The notes under the pieces were generated by a model. It saw nothing but the letters and a program-made list of their open reading frames with translations, made no database searches and was not told the origin of the DNA. From Luteitalea pratensis (GTDB lineage: Bacteria; Acidobacteriota; Vicinamibacteria; Vicinamibacterales; Vicinamibacteraceae), in assembly GCF_001618865.1 (NCBI RefSeq), contig NZ_CP015136.1, positions 7,227,001 through 7,291,000 on the forward strand: a stretch of 64,000 nt of DNA, given 5' to 3'. Each line of letters opens with the position of its first letter. The stretch's first letter is position 1. Made by a program: the position numbers and the translations under genes. This document shows, piece by piece, positions 17,101 to 25,684 of this stretch.

Positions 17101-19761
17101 CGCGTCGAGGCGGGGCGGCCACTGAAGGCACGGCAGGACGCCGCGATCGTGCGATCCGGTCATCGTCTGCAGCGCGTCCTGGAAGCGCTTGCGCGCCAGG
17201 TCCGCGTCCTGGCGCCGCGCGGCGAAGCGGCCCACGCACGCGAGCGCGATGGCGCGTGCCGGCGCGTGCCGGACGTCGGCCGCCGTCACCGCCATCCGTT
17301 CGAGGAGCGGTTGTGCCGGCGCGAACGGGTCGGCTTCTCGCTCGACGGCATCGGCGCAGGCCATGAGCGCGGCGATGGCCGGCGCCAGGTGCGACGGGGC
17401 CGTCACCGGCACGGTGCGATCAGACAGCAGGTTGTACAGGCGGAGCGCCCACATGTCGAAGGCAACGGCCGTGTCGGGCTCTCTCGAGGCGGAGGCCAGC
17501 GCGCCGCTTGCGATGCGCACGAGCACGCTGGCGCGTTCATACGGCTCCTGCAGTACCTGCGCGCCCTCCCAGGCCTTCCGCCAGAGTTCCGCCGTCGCTG
17601 CGGCCCCCGACTCGTGCATCGCACACTCGCCGAACGTGGTGACCAACGCGCCCCAGGCGCCCGCGTCTACCGACTCCGTGGCCAGCGCCGTTTCGTCCGC
17701 GAGCAGTCGTCCGAGGACGCGCATCCCCCAGGGGGCCTGCGCCCCGTGCACGACGCGGGTATCGAGGATCCGCCATGCGCGCAGCAGGTCCTCGCGGTCG
17801 CCACGCACCATCTGCACAAGCGCCTGGACGACCGCTTCGTCTGGCACCTGGTCGGCCGGACCCGCGTCGAGCAGGGTCCACAACTGGGGCAGCATCCGTC
17901 GCCGCGCGTCCTGCAGTTCGCGCGGCGCCTCGCGCTCGAAGTAGCCGATCAGGCGCGCCCGCAACTCGGGCTCCACCGCGTAGTACCCGCCTGCCTGCCG
18001 ATCGATCCACTCCTGGGAACCGATCTCGCGCAGCACCGCATCGGCCACCTCGCTGCGCACGTCCACGCACGCGCGCAGCGTCATGTCGTCGAAGCGGCCG
18101 AGCAGGGCGACGTGCGGCAACAGGCGGCGCACGTCCTCGTTGCGGATGCGATCGAGGATGCGGATGCGGACGAAGTGATCGACACGATCGCCGAGGATGG
18201 TCTCGGGACCGATGTCGTGCTGCTTCGCGATCCAGGTGGCGTACACCGACAGGCTGAACGGACTGTACCGGGGTGGGGAGTCGTCCTGCGCGAGCCCCAG
18301 CGCCGCCGACGATGCGACCGCGATGCTCCGGCTGAGCACAGGTGGTACCAACGCTGCCGGCACCGCCGTTCGTCCGAGGTATTCCCTCGCCTCCTCTTCC
18401 GAGAACGCAAAGACCCGGTGCAGGCGCAACCACGGCCGGGACGGCAGCCGCGACGTGACGGCCTCGCCGCCGGCGTAGGCGCCAGCGAGCGGACGGCGTC
18501 CGCACAGCACGACCCGCAGCGCGGGCATCTTCGAGTGAAGTCGCTCGAGCAGGTCGAACGTGCGCTCGACGCTGGTCGGGAGCGTGCCGTCGGGACCCAA
18601 CCGGTCGAGTTCCTCGCATGTATCGAGGAGCAGCACCACACGCGCGCCGCGCTGGGTCGCCACGCCGTCGCACGCCCAGCGAAACACGTCGAGCATGTCG
18701 TCGATGTCGGCCGCCGGCGTCGCGTCGCGACCAACGCGCTCGTGCAGCAGCGCGATCTTGTTGAACAACAGCCCGAAGTTCTCCGATGCGCGCAGGCTGT
18801 CGTCCTTGAGCCGCAGCTCCTCGGCCAGTTGCGCGAACAGCAGGCCGGGCCGGCGGGCCGGGTAGTCGGGGTTGATGTGGTCGAAGTCGATGCGTGCGGT
18901 GACCGTCGGCGGCACCGTAAAGCCCGGGGGCACATGCTCCGCAGTACCCGACGTCAGCGCCCGCATCAGCATCGTCTTGCCGACACCGCCGCCACCGAGG
19001 TAGTGGATTGCCCAGAGGTCGTCCGGCCCGGTCAGCAGATCGTGATACGCGTCGAAGAGCGCGGGGCGCGGGAGGTAATCACGCAGCATCGCGCGGTCGT
19101 TGCGCTGCCGGTCGAACAGTGCAAGGCGCCGCACCGCGCGCTGGTGCAGCGTCGTGGCTTCTCCCGGCACGATCTCGGCAACCCGCTGAAGGGCCTCGAT
19201 CCATAACCACGCCTCGTCCGGCCGCGCGCGCGCCAACGCGTCGGTGAGTTCGCGTTCGACGACGTCCCGCAACGTCGACGTCGGGCCGGTGGCGTTGGCA
19301 GTGACGACAGCCCAGCGCCAGGTGGCGGTGGGCATGTGCTGGTCGCGCGGTTGCACGAGGATGCGGCCTGCAATGTCGCGCGCCAGCGCCGCGAGCCGAT
19401 CGCGACCGTCCTCGGCCTCGATCCGCGAGAGCCAGGCCGCGCGCGCGTTGCGGGGCACCCAGAACAGGCGCTGTTCGGGCGTGACCTGGCCGGTGTCGTC
19501 GATCGACAGCGGCGTCACCATCGTCTCGATCAGCCCTTCGTCACGCCAGGCCGCGAGGACGTCGAGATCGGAAGCGAGTGTCCACCCGGGCATGCCGCAC
19601 CGCGTCGCCAACGTCGGCGTCCACACCGGGACGAGGCAGACCCAACGAATGCACGCAGGATCGAGCCGATCCGGCACCCGGGGACCAGCGCTGCCCGCAA
19701 GCAGTGACTCCACACGCGCAAGTGCGTCGCTCACGTCTGGCAAACCCGGTGCGGTAGCCAT
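14152..19761 (-). CDS. giant STAND-like NTPase with C-terminal membrane segments
   Basis: This 1869-residue protein has an N-terminal domain of about 240 residues and then a STAND-type NTPase: Walker A GGGGVGKT at 256-263 and a hydrophobic Walker B strand VVLLLDTCEEL near 375-384. A long helical section (about 560-1330) resembles TPR-like sensor arrays. Two hydrophobic segments near residues 1400 and 1490 are separated by a Pro/Ala/Gly-rich linker, and a 350-residue C-terminal domain is unassigned. STAND ATPases act as switches that oligomerise on sensing a trigger and activate effectors. Its ATG overlaps the CHAT gene stop (TGATG). As the only intact P-loop protein in the operon it is the likely sensor-switch for the proteases. 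Confidence 0.85.
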   Translation of the reverse strand: MATAPGLPDVSDALARVESLLAGSAGPRVPDRLDPACIRWVCLVPVWTPTLATRCGMPGWTLASDLDVLAAWRDEGLIETMVTPLSIDDTGQVTPEQRLFWVPRNARAAWLSRIEAEDGRDRLAALARDIAGRILVQPRDQHMPTATWRWAVVTANATGPTSTLRDVVERELTDALARARPDEAWLWIEALQRVAEIVPGEATTLHQRAVRRLALFDRQRNDRAMLRDYLPRPALFDAYHDLLTGPDDLWAIHYLGGGGVGKTMLMRALTSGTAEHVPPGFTVPPTVTARIDFDHINPDYPARRPGLLFAQLAEELRLKDDSLRASENFGLLFNKIALLHERVGRDATPAADIDDMLDVFRWACDGVATQRGARVVLLLDTCEELDRLGPDGTLPTSVERTFDLLERLHSKMPALRVVLCGRRPLAGAYAGGEAVTSRLPSRPWLRLHRVFAFSEEEAREYLGRTAVPAALVPPVLSRSIAVASSAALGLAQDDSPPRYSPFSLSVYATWIAKQHDIGPETILGDRVDHFVRIRILDRIRNEDVRRLLPHVALLGRFDDMTLRACVDVRSEVADAVLREIGSQEWIDRQAGGYYAVEPELRARLIGYFEREAPRELQDARRRMLPQLWTLLDAGPADQVPDEAVVQALVQMVRGDREDLLRAWRILDTRVVHGAQAPWGMRVLGRLLADETALATESVDAGAWGALVTTFGECAMHESGAAATAELWRKAWEGAQVLQEPYERASVLVRIASGALASASREPDTAVAFDMWALRLYNLLSDRTVPVTAPSHLAPAIAALMACADAVEREADPFAPAQPLLERMAVTAADVRHAPARAIALACVGRFAARRQDADLARKRFQDALQTMTGSHDRGVLPCLQWPPRLDAPSWVSLEAMRGLVGLETIEETLARFDALPAVRSDIAANRLESLRLRLTAALRVPEVPTVVSLRGASPILPGDVAVPEHPGQVLVRPRAVAIALDYVETGRADEGLRLLAELTSVATSARNTQVANVVERARIEAVTRLRLGEHGRLNRHLLATSEALPIADRERMRAFIVERPLSPESTGAWFVDAEVHSLADIHATWRARRAFDEKARHALADLGKVELTKTQDDSEGEWARASIALDLVECGELGADVDVVTQGLTPVSPEDWWSRHPARPELALRLWMRSAALGVSPGGPTTLLVRRVGVRHAAAIAMEEGELLALRLPTQALRLLSLSLTWYEDAHDVLGAWQLTILLALTRVRAGVPRDSVDLTALRVAHDALVRHDADRAASGLPPWSWIESIQQLPMADAPGLTEWAPWLHRVIALHHWITGGVRPEVLFSATDLLPVELRDWPTDGSTGGTTAITSARITSAGTAAVPGRPAPPMPEPPPAAAPMAVPPPESAGVPVAKRVASSASGRWLGRAALIAAVLVALLLILWWLARTGTPQATPAPKQAVEPRAGGSAPSAAGAQSPVPSDEPGGNVGTRPAEPVAGTSASTSLVVGFGLLAAVGLFGAGAWLLLRSRTPVDTGPPVVPMWLARVTATGTEIAGSRVGALDVSVALVDDKGMPVTVAPLRIRKTDAFSGLDALRQPPTGTALCTPLPTDPPLERVCLDLALATSWPCWEALLWSGVVDDLRLRPTVVRMVHASRPARQATTPSTTPWPIASVAATAGDDRQASYAWEATLRAGRATLVSIPAHAVRGGVPHPGTRLVHVTAQPVETPQGLFFEVVGGDTLLIQESLESLTTDRGTLFDGSQLAHAFPDMTCALLQPPRRPALDLTAAGREACAYLRIIGASLAEEGVSTVIVLPPLDGELSAHLVRLLGRRIPYLRDGAVLDAHEFTSRAREIVFGHAQRLLARDAAIELALQVTVYAPLPGGQVPNA

Positions 19762-22070
19762 CAATGGTCTCCGAGCGTGCTCAAGACGTCCTCGTCGGTG
19801 GCGGCCACCACGACGTCGACGTCCTGCAGCGTCAGGAGCACGTTGTTGAGTGGCTCGGCCTTCTCGCGAAACTGGGACGGGTAGCCCGACGCCGTCGCGC
19901 GGTGGATCGAGTTGTAGAACCGATCGACGTCGAGCAGCGCGAGCTTGGGCGAGAACACCAGCGGTTTTGCGCGGTGCAGCAGCAGGTGCAGGTAGATCGA
20001 CCGGTCGCTGACCGCTTCACGCAGCGGCTGCAGTTCCTCGCGGATGGCCCAGTTGGACACGGCGTCGAGCGCCTTGCGCACCTGCTCGTACGGCTCGGCG
20101 TAATTCAGGTCCTTGCGGTAGGTGAAGGCGACCGGAATCGGGTCCTGCTCGGTGCCGAGACCGCCGGATCGCAGGAGATCGACGATGAAACGGCCGGCGG
20201 CGCCGGCATATCGCTGCACTTCGTCGAGGAGGACAACGGCGAGCGCACGCCCCTGCCGACCACCCGGCGTGTTGAGTTGTGCGACGACCTCGTCGCGCAG
20301 GCGCCACAGATCCATCTGCAGGGCTGTCCGGAATCCTTCGGCCTCATTGATCGCGAACGCATCCTCGACAGACGGGTCCAGGGTCGCCGGACGGCCCTTG
20401 ATCGACTTCGTGAGCTCGAGCACCTGCGACGAAAGCGTGTGCGCTGGCAGGCCGAAGTGCAGGCGCGTCGACATCGCGGCGGCGAGAATCTCGCGTACGA
20501 CGCCGGGAATGTCGGTGGGCCGCTCCGGGGATGCCTGGCTGTGCAGCCGGAGGCAGGGCACGTGCCCGGCGTGGATGGCCGCGGCGGCGAGTTCCTCGAG
20601 GAGCCTCGACCCGCCGAGCTGCTTCTCGGTGTCGGTGTCACTCATCGCGATGCCGAGCAGGCGGCGCGTCCCGCGCGGCGGCGGTGTCGTGGCCTCGCGC
20701 CACTGATCGAAGAAGCGCAGTCGTCCGCAGAACGCGGGCGGATCGGCCTGATGCCGGAACTGGCGTGCCGCCGACTCGCGCTTGCGCGCGGCCTCGAGTT
20801 CGACGTCGTCCACCACCAGCGTCGCCGAGGCCTCGATGAAGACCACCGGTGTTGCCCAATCCACGGTGTCGAGGGGGTCGAAGCCGTGCGTGAAGGCGCC
20901 GCGGCGCCCGGCAGCCGCCGACCACGTGGGGTCACCACGCAGCAGCGACTGGTAGAACTGCCGCGTGAACAGGCGGCACGCGATGTCGGCCACCTTGCCG
21001 CCCATGCCAATCACGAGTCCGGGCCCACCGCGGACGCCATCGCCTGCCACGAGTTCGGCGCCGAGCGGCAGCGTCCCTGCCCTCGTCGGCAGCACGCCCG
21101 CGCCGCCGCCGAACACCTCGATGCCCGAGAGGCTGTCGATGGGATCGGAGGCCGGTGGCAGAGGCGTCGCGCTGTAGCACGCGTTGAGGACCAGGACCGG
21201 TGGATAGGTCACATGCCCGGCCGCGTCGGTGGTGGCGAGCAGCGCCAGCAGCTGCGGCGCGGTGTAGTCCTGGAATGGCAACCCGGGGTCGGACGCGAGC
21301 AGGCGCAGGGCGCCGCGACCGTCCGAGAATCCGCCGTGACAGATGAAGTGCACGACCGACGGCTGGAAGTCCGCGACCGAGGCCTGCAGCGTCTCGGCGG
21401 TAGCATCGCGCAACACACGGCAATCGAGAGTGAGATCGAGCGCCTCCAGCCGGCGCAACAATCCGAGGTACTCGGCGCCGGCGCGAATCTCCGCGTCGTC
21501 CTGGAGTGCGCCGATGACGAAGAGCACGCGGGGCGTGAACGAGCGGGGCGCCGTGTCGGCGACGGTCGCGGTGATCTGCCGGCTCATGAGCACCAGCGGA
21601 CCGGGGCGCGCAGCAAGGAAGTGCTGCCCGTCGTGCATCAATTCCCACGGCAGGCGCATCAGCGCCCAGGCGTCCGCCGGACAATCGAGGCGGAGGTCGA
21701 CCGCTGCACCGCCGGCGCGTGCGAGCACCTTCGCCCATGTCTCCCCGCCGAGCACGAGTTCGAACAGGTAACGCCCGAATCGGCGTGGCATGCCGTCCGA
21801 GGCCTGTCCGGACGCCATGTTCGCGTACCAGCGGCCGAGCGTGTTCGCGTCGAGCGCGTGGAGGTCGGCCGCGTCGGCGGCCGCTGCCGCCAACGGCGCA
21901 TGGCAGGCCGGGAACGTCAGCAGCTGATCATCCGGATCCGGGAGCGGCAGGGCTGCGAGGGTCCGCTCGGATCCCGCAACGGGGAGCCCGTCCGGATCGC
22001 GCACGTCGACCGTCCAACCGCCTGTGGCGGTGGGTCGCAGCTGCACCACGAAGCGGACCGGCACGGTCAT
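19761..22070 (-). CDS. CHAT-domain cysteine protease with degenerate NTPase-like module
   Basis: The 769-residue protein has a CHAT (caspase-HetF-associated) domain at about residues 95-420, with the helix motif LPWELMHDGQHF, catalytic His245 (VHFICHGG) and Cys298 (VLNACYSA), separated as in separase-like and Craspase proteases. The C-terminal half (about 440-769) reads like a P-loop NTPase whose Walker A is not recognisable (IAMSDTDTEKQLGGSRLLEE at the expected place), although a Walker B-like strand remains (AVVLLDEVQRY). The gene overlaps its upstream neighbour by four bases (ATGA) and the STAND gene by one, so all three are coupled. It probably acts as an effector or as an activating protease for another operon product. 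Confidence 0.85.
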   Translation of the reverse strand: MTVPVRFVVQLRPTATGGWTVDVRDPDGLPVAGSERTLAALPLPDPDDQLLTFPACHAPLAAAAADAADLHALDANTLGRWYANMASGQASDGMPRRFGRYLFELVLGGETWAKVLARAGGAAVDLRLDCPADAWALMRLPWELMHDGQHFLAARPGPLVLMSRQITATVADTAPRSFTPRVLFVIGALQDDAEIRAGAEYLGLLRRLEALDLTLDCRVLRDATAETLQASVADFQPSVVHFICHGGFSDGRGALRLLASDPGLPFQDYTAPQLLALLATTDAAGHVTYPPVLVLNACYSATPLPPASDPIDSLSGIEVFGGGAGVLPTRAGTLPLGAELVAGDGVRGGPGLVIGMGGKVADIACRLFTRQFYQSLLRGDPTWSAAAGRRGAFTHGFDPLDTVDWATPVVFIEASATLVVDDVELEAARKRESAARQFRHQADPPAFCGRLRFFDQWREATTPPPRGTRRLLGIAMSDTDTEKQLGGSRLLEELAAAAIHAGHVPCLRLHSQASPERPTDIPGVVREILAAAMSTRLHFGLPAHTLSSQVLELTKSIKGRPATLDPSVEDAFAINEAEGFRTALQMDLWRLRDEVVAQLNTPGGRQGRALAVVLLDEVQRYAGAAGRFIVDLLRSGGLGTEQDPIPVAFTYRKDLNYAEPYEQVRKALDAVSNWAIREELQPLREAVSDRSIYLHLLLHRAKPLVFSPKLALLDVDRFYNSIHRATASGYPSQFREKAEPLNNVLLTLQDVDVVVAATDEDVLSTLGDH

Positions 22071-23404
22071 CGCCTTGGCTCCATGGCCATCAGTTCGCGT
22101 GCCAGCAGCACCGCCTGCGCATCCGCGATCCTGGTGACGTCGACGGCGGCCGCGCGACTCCCTGGCTCGCGCACCGCCGGCAGCCAGGTGAGCAGGTCAT
22201 CGCCGATCGACTCGCCGTCGAACCCGGCAGGGCTGCCCTCGCCGTCCTTTCGCCGGACGACGCTGGCGGCAACGAGCGCACGCGCCCAGGATCGTCGAGG
22301 CTTGGCGGTGAGCGTGGTCGGACGCTTCCGTAGTGTCGCCGACCATGTGCCGAGGGCCTGACGACACCACTGCGACGACTCCCAACCCGTCAGCGTTACC
22401 CATTGCGTTCGCCGTACCTCGTGGCTCAGCATCGCCTCGACGACGCGTTCCCCGTCGTGGACCTGCGTCGACAACGCTGGATCCCCGTCGGCAATGACGC
22501 GCCATCCCGCAAGGTCGGATTCGACGTCGGTCAGCGACGCACCCAGCACCCGGCACGCATGCGCCATGACCAACAGACGCACGACGGGGGGCGGATAGCT
22601 GTCGCGGCGCGCGACCATGGCAGCGACGTCGTGTGTCTCGGCGGTGGCAAGCGCCCACAAGGCCCAGGGGCCATGCATCAGGGCCGCGTACATGTCGGCA
22701 AATGTCTCGCCACTCCATTGCATCCAGTCGTCGGTGGCGCGCGCGTCGAGGCCGAGCGCCTGCACGATGGCGACGCGCTCGGTGTAGCCCAGCAGCCGGG
22801 CGTCGACGACGTGGCCAACCTCGTGGCCGAGATGAATGAGCCACCATGGCGCCGTGACGCAGGAGGCCGGCACTCTTACGACGGCAAAGGGCAGTTGATC
22901 GAGCGCGCGGCGCAGGAATGGCGCGTCGATGTCGCGCCGCAAGGCACCCGGCACGAGGCCGTTCGGGAACACTTCCGGCGTGAGCGACGGCTCGACGTAG
23001 GGCAGCGGCGGCGGCCCCGACTCGGCGCCATCTTTGGACACGAGCGCGGCAAAGGGTTCGCGATGGCAGCTCCACACCACCTCGTCGGCACCCGTCAGCA
23101 CCGCGCCGAGTGCGGGGTCGTCGCGCTGATCGAATCGCTCGCGAAAGAAGTCCCACAGCCGGCGGAGCCACGCGAGGCGACGGTCGTGCACGCGAGCCTG
23201 CTCGGCGAGTGACGGGCCTGCGCCTGTCATCGAGGCCATTGCGACCCGCAGTTCCGCCAACACCCGGTCCACGAGCGTGAACGCGGCATCCAGCTGTGAG
23301 CGATGCTGCCCGAGCGCGTCAGCACGCACCCGAAGCGCCCGCCACGCGTCGAGTTCGCGTTTCAGGCGACGCCACTCGGCCTCTGACTCCCAGGCGCCAG
23401 GCAT
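22067..23404 (-). CDS. HExxH zinc-metallopeptidase-like protein, first gene of the protease/STAND operon
   Basis: The 445-residue protein starts with a helical, coiled-coil-like region (EWRRLKRELDAWRALR onward). A gluzincin-like motif is centred on HEVGH at 194-198, preceded by APWWLIHLG, and followed 35 residues later by GETFADMYAAL, where Glu233 could be the third zinc ligand. The rest is helical and ends in an Ala/Arg-rich tail. No exact family was recognised. It is the promoter-proximal gene, overlapping the CHAT gene (ATGA). If active it adds a metalloprotease to the serine and cysteine proteases of the operon; it could instead be an inactive scaffold. Confidence 0.7.
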   Translation of the reverse strand: MPGAWESEAEWRRLKRELDAWRALRVRADALGQHRSQLDAAFTLVDRVLAELRVAMASMTGAGPSLAEQARVHDRRLAWLRRLWDFFRERFDQRDDPALGAVLTGADEVVWSCHREPFAALVSKDGAESGPPPLPYVEPSLTPEVFPNGLVPGALRRDIDAPFLRRALDQLPFAVVRVPASCVTAPWWLIHLGHEVGHVVDARLLGYTERVAIVQALGLDARATDDWMQWSGETFADMYAALMHGPWALWALATAETHDVAAMVARRDSYPPPVVRLLVMAHACRVLGASLTDVESDLAGWRVIADGDPALSTQVHDGERVVEAMLSHEVRRTQWVTLTGWESSQWCRQALGTWSATLRKRPTTLTAKPRRSWARALVAASVVRRKDGEGSPAGFDGESIGDDLLTWLPAVREPGSRAAAVDVTRIADAQAVLLARELMAMEPRR

Positions 23405-23707
23405 GCAGTCTCATTCACGCCAGCTGAGCCAGCAGCGCGTGAGCCCTCACGTTGGAGGCGCGCCACGGGCCCACGGCCGCCGCTCGCGTGCGTGCGGAAC
23501 TGGCTGCCCTGGGCATGCCGCCGGTGCGAGACGAGCGCTTGGCCATCGTGTTACCTCGACGCGACATGCGTCCCGGCGAGCGAATTCGGGGTCATGAGCG
23601 ACAACGCTCAGTCGGTGCGCAACGAACACGCGTGTGCGATCTGACGGGTTTCGCCGTTCTTGTCGGTACACGGCAATACGCAAGCTGGAGCTTTCAGGAG
23701 GTTCCCC
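23405..23707. other. divergent intergenic region between the STAND operon and cytochrome gene
   Basis: About 300 bp with no supported gene. It must carry the promoter of the minus-strand seven-gene operon and that of the plus-strand cytochrome gene. No convincing -35/-10 pair was found. A strong ribosome site, AGGAGG at 23697-23702, precedes the cytochrome ATG at 23708. Confidence 0.5.
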
Positions 23708-25684
23708 ATGGTGCACCGGCGCATCTGGACGACGACGTTGACGCTGATGTGCCTGACCTGGGCAGGGTTGGTCGCACTGTCGAGCACGCGGCCCATCGGA
23801 TCGGCACCACACGCCGCAGCGCGGTACGAGCAGGACAATCCAACGGCGCAGCCGAAATATGCGACCGAAGACGACTACGGCTATGGCGGTCGGCTGACCG
23901 ACCTGCAGCGCACGGGTCGAGACACCTGGTACTTCTGGACCGGTGGCAACCAGAACTTCTGGGTCCGTATGGCAGAGCTTACGGACGGCAACGTCGACCT
24001 GCTGAACTATGTGGACTCGCGCCGCCATGGCCGACGGTTCCGCGAACTCGGCGCGGTGACGCAGCCGGGCTGTGAGGCCGCGACCGGTGCCGATGAGTTC
24101 GGCCTCTGGATGGACACGTGTGCGCCGGACAAGCTCCCTGACGCCTTCGGTCAGCCTGCAGGCATCGTCGGACTGCGGCGATTCCGCAACCCCAAGTTCG
24201 ATCCCGCGACGTGGAATGCCGAGAAGTACCGGACGCAGCCGAAAGGGATGCAGCCGCCGTATCTCATCGGTATGGCGTGCGGGTTCTGCCACGTCGGGTT
24301 CAATCCCCTGAACCCGCCCGTGGACCCCGAGCGGCCGAAGTGGAGTGAACTCGCCGGTGCCATCGGCAACCAGTATTGGGAGGAAGGGCGCCTGTTCAAC
24401 CTGAAGATGACGCCGAAGGACTTCCGCTGGCACCTCGGCAACCGGCAGCCGGCGGGCACGTCCGACACGTCGCGCTTCGCGACCGACCACAACCACAACC
24501 CGAGCAACATCAACTCCATCTTCCTGCTTGGCCATCGGCCCACGGCGATGGAGAAGATGCCAGACGGCACCGAACGAGCCGTGCCCCATATCCTCAAGGA
24601 CGGCGCCGACTCGGTCGGCGTTGCCGGAGCGTCGCTGCGCGTGTACGTGAACATCGGCATGTGCTCTGAGATCTGGCTGACGCGAATCGATCCAGTGGCC
24701 GGCCTCTCACCGCAGCAGCCATTCCGCATGGCCGAGGCGCGCGCGAAGTGCCAGGGCTGGCGAGACACCGAGGCGCGCATGGAAGCGGCCGAGGCGTTTC
24801 TGAAGACCGTCGGCCCGATGCACCTTGCGGATGCACCGGGTGCGGCCCGTTACCTGGCAGAGCCGGCGGCCGAGGTCAGCAAGGGCGCGCGGGTGTTCGG
24901 GCGCGAATGCGCGCAGTGCCATTCGAGCAAGCAGCCGCCGACGCCGCTGTCGGACGCCGCCGCGCGCAAGGCGTGGTTCGACGAGGCCGTGCAGGATCCG
25001 GCGTTTCTCGAGAACAACTTCCTCTCCGACGACCGCCGCTACTCGGTGCGCGAGCTGGGCACCAATGTGGCCCGCGCCATGGCGACCAACGCGCAGAAGG
25101 GTCACGTCTGGGAGGAGTTCTCGTCCGAGACGTACAAGCAGCTGCCGCCCGTTGGCAAGATCACGGGGCTGTACAACCCGAACAAGCCCGAGGATCAGCT
25201 CTCGGTGGACGTGGCGCAGGGCGGTTACTACCGGACGCCGTCACTCGTCTCGATGTGGGCGACGGCGCCCTACCTGCACAACAACGCCCTCGGGACGTTC
25301 GTGAAAGACCCGTCGATCGCCGGCAGGATGACGGCCTTCAACGATGCGGTCGAGAAACTGCTGTGGCCGGAGAAGCGGCTCGGCGTTCAGTCGATCATTG
25401 TGACCAGCACGCCAAGCGAGCTGAGGATCCCCGAACGAGACAAGCCGGTCGTGGTTCCGGTGGGCACGCCCGTCGACCTGATCGCGCGCGTCGACCCGAC
25501 CCGGCTGCCAGAAATCGTCCGCAAGCGGGCGGTGCTGAACCTGCTCTCGGACGAGACGTTGTTCCAGGGATTCCGGCGCAACAACATCGCGCCCGACTTC
25601 GTGCTCGATCGCGGCCACACTTTCGGGGCACAGCTGAGCGACGAGGACAAGCGCGCCCTCATCGCGTTCCTGAAGCGGCTGTAA
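23708..25684 (+). CDS. secreted dihaem c-type cytochrome (RoxA/MauG-like)
   Basis: This 658-residue exported protein has an N-terminal signal/anchor segment (LTLMCLTWAGLVALSS). It carries two haem c sites, CGFCH at 191-195 and CAQCH at 401-405. GGYYRTPSLVSMWATAPYLHNN near the C-terminal third is typical of the dihaem cytochrome c peroxidase/MauG/RoxA superfamily. The length and haem spacing resemble RoxA-type dioxygenases that cleave polyisoprene; this similarity is from memory and needs checking. A simple electron carrier is the alternative. A very strong ribosome site fixes the start. It precedes the OYE-cytochrome pair by 287 bp. Confidence 0.85.
   Translation: MVHRRIWTTTLTLMCLTWAGLVALSSTRPIGSAPHAAARYEQDNPTAQPKYATEDDYGYGGRLTDLQRTGRDTWYFWTGGNQNFWVRMAELTDGNVDLLNYVDSRRHGRRFRELGAVTQPGCEAATGADEFGLWMDTCAPDKLPDAFGQPAGIVGLRRFRNPKFDPATWNAEKYRTQPKGMQPPYLIGMACGFCHVGFNPLNPPVDPERPKWSELAGAIGNQYWEEGRLFNLKMTPKDFRWHLGNRQPAGTSDTSRFATDHNHNPSNINSIFLLGHRPTAMEKMPDGTERAVPHILKDGADSVGVAGASLRVYVNIGMCSEIWLTRIDPVAGLSPQQPFRMAEARAKCQGWRDTEARMEAAEAFLKTVGPMHLADAPGAARYLAEPAAEVSKGARVFGRECAQCHSSKQPPTPLSDAAARKAWFDEAVQDPAFLENNFLSDDRRYSVRELGTNVARAMATNAQKGHVWEEFSSETYKQLPPVGKITGLYNPNKPEDQLSVDVAQGGYYRTPSLVSMWATAPYLHNNALGTFVKDPSIAGRMTAFNDAVEKLLWPEKRLGVQSIIVTSTPSELRIPERDKPVVVPVGTPVDLIARVDPTRLPEIVRKRAVLNLLSDETLFQGFRRNNIAPDFVLDRGHTFGAQLSDEDKRALIAFLKRL

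Noticed and set aside
16294-19206. A 970-codon open frame opposite the STAND gene, and many other long antisense frames
   Set aside because: They mirror real genes in very GC-rich DNA, have Arg/Gly/Ala/His-rich low-complexity translations and no recognisable domains.
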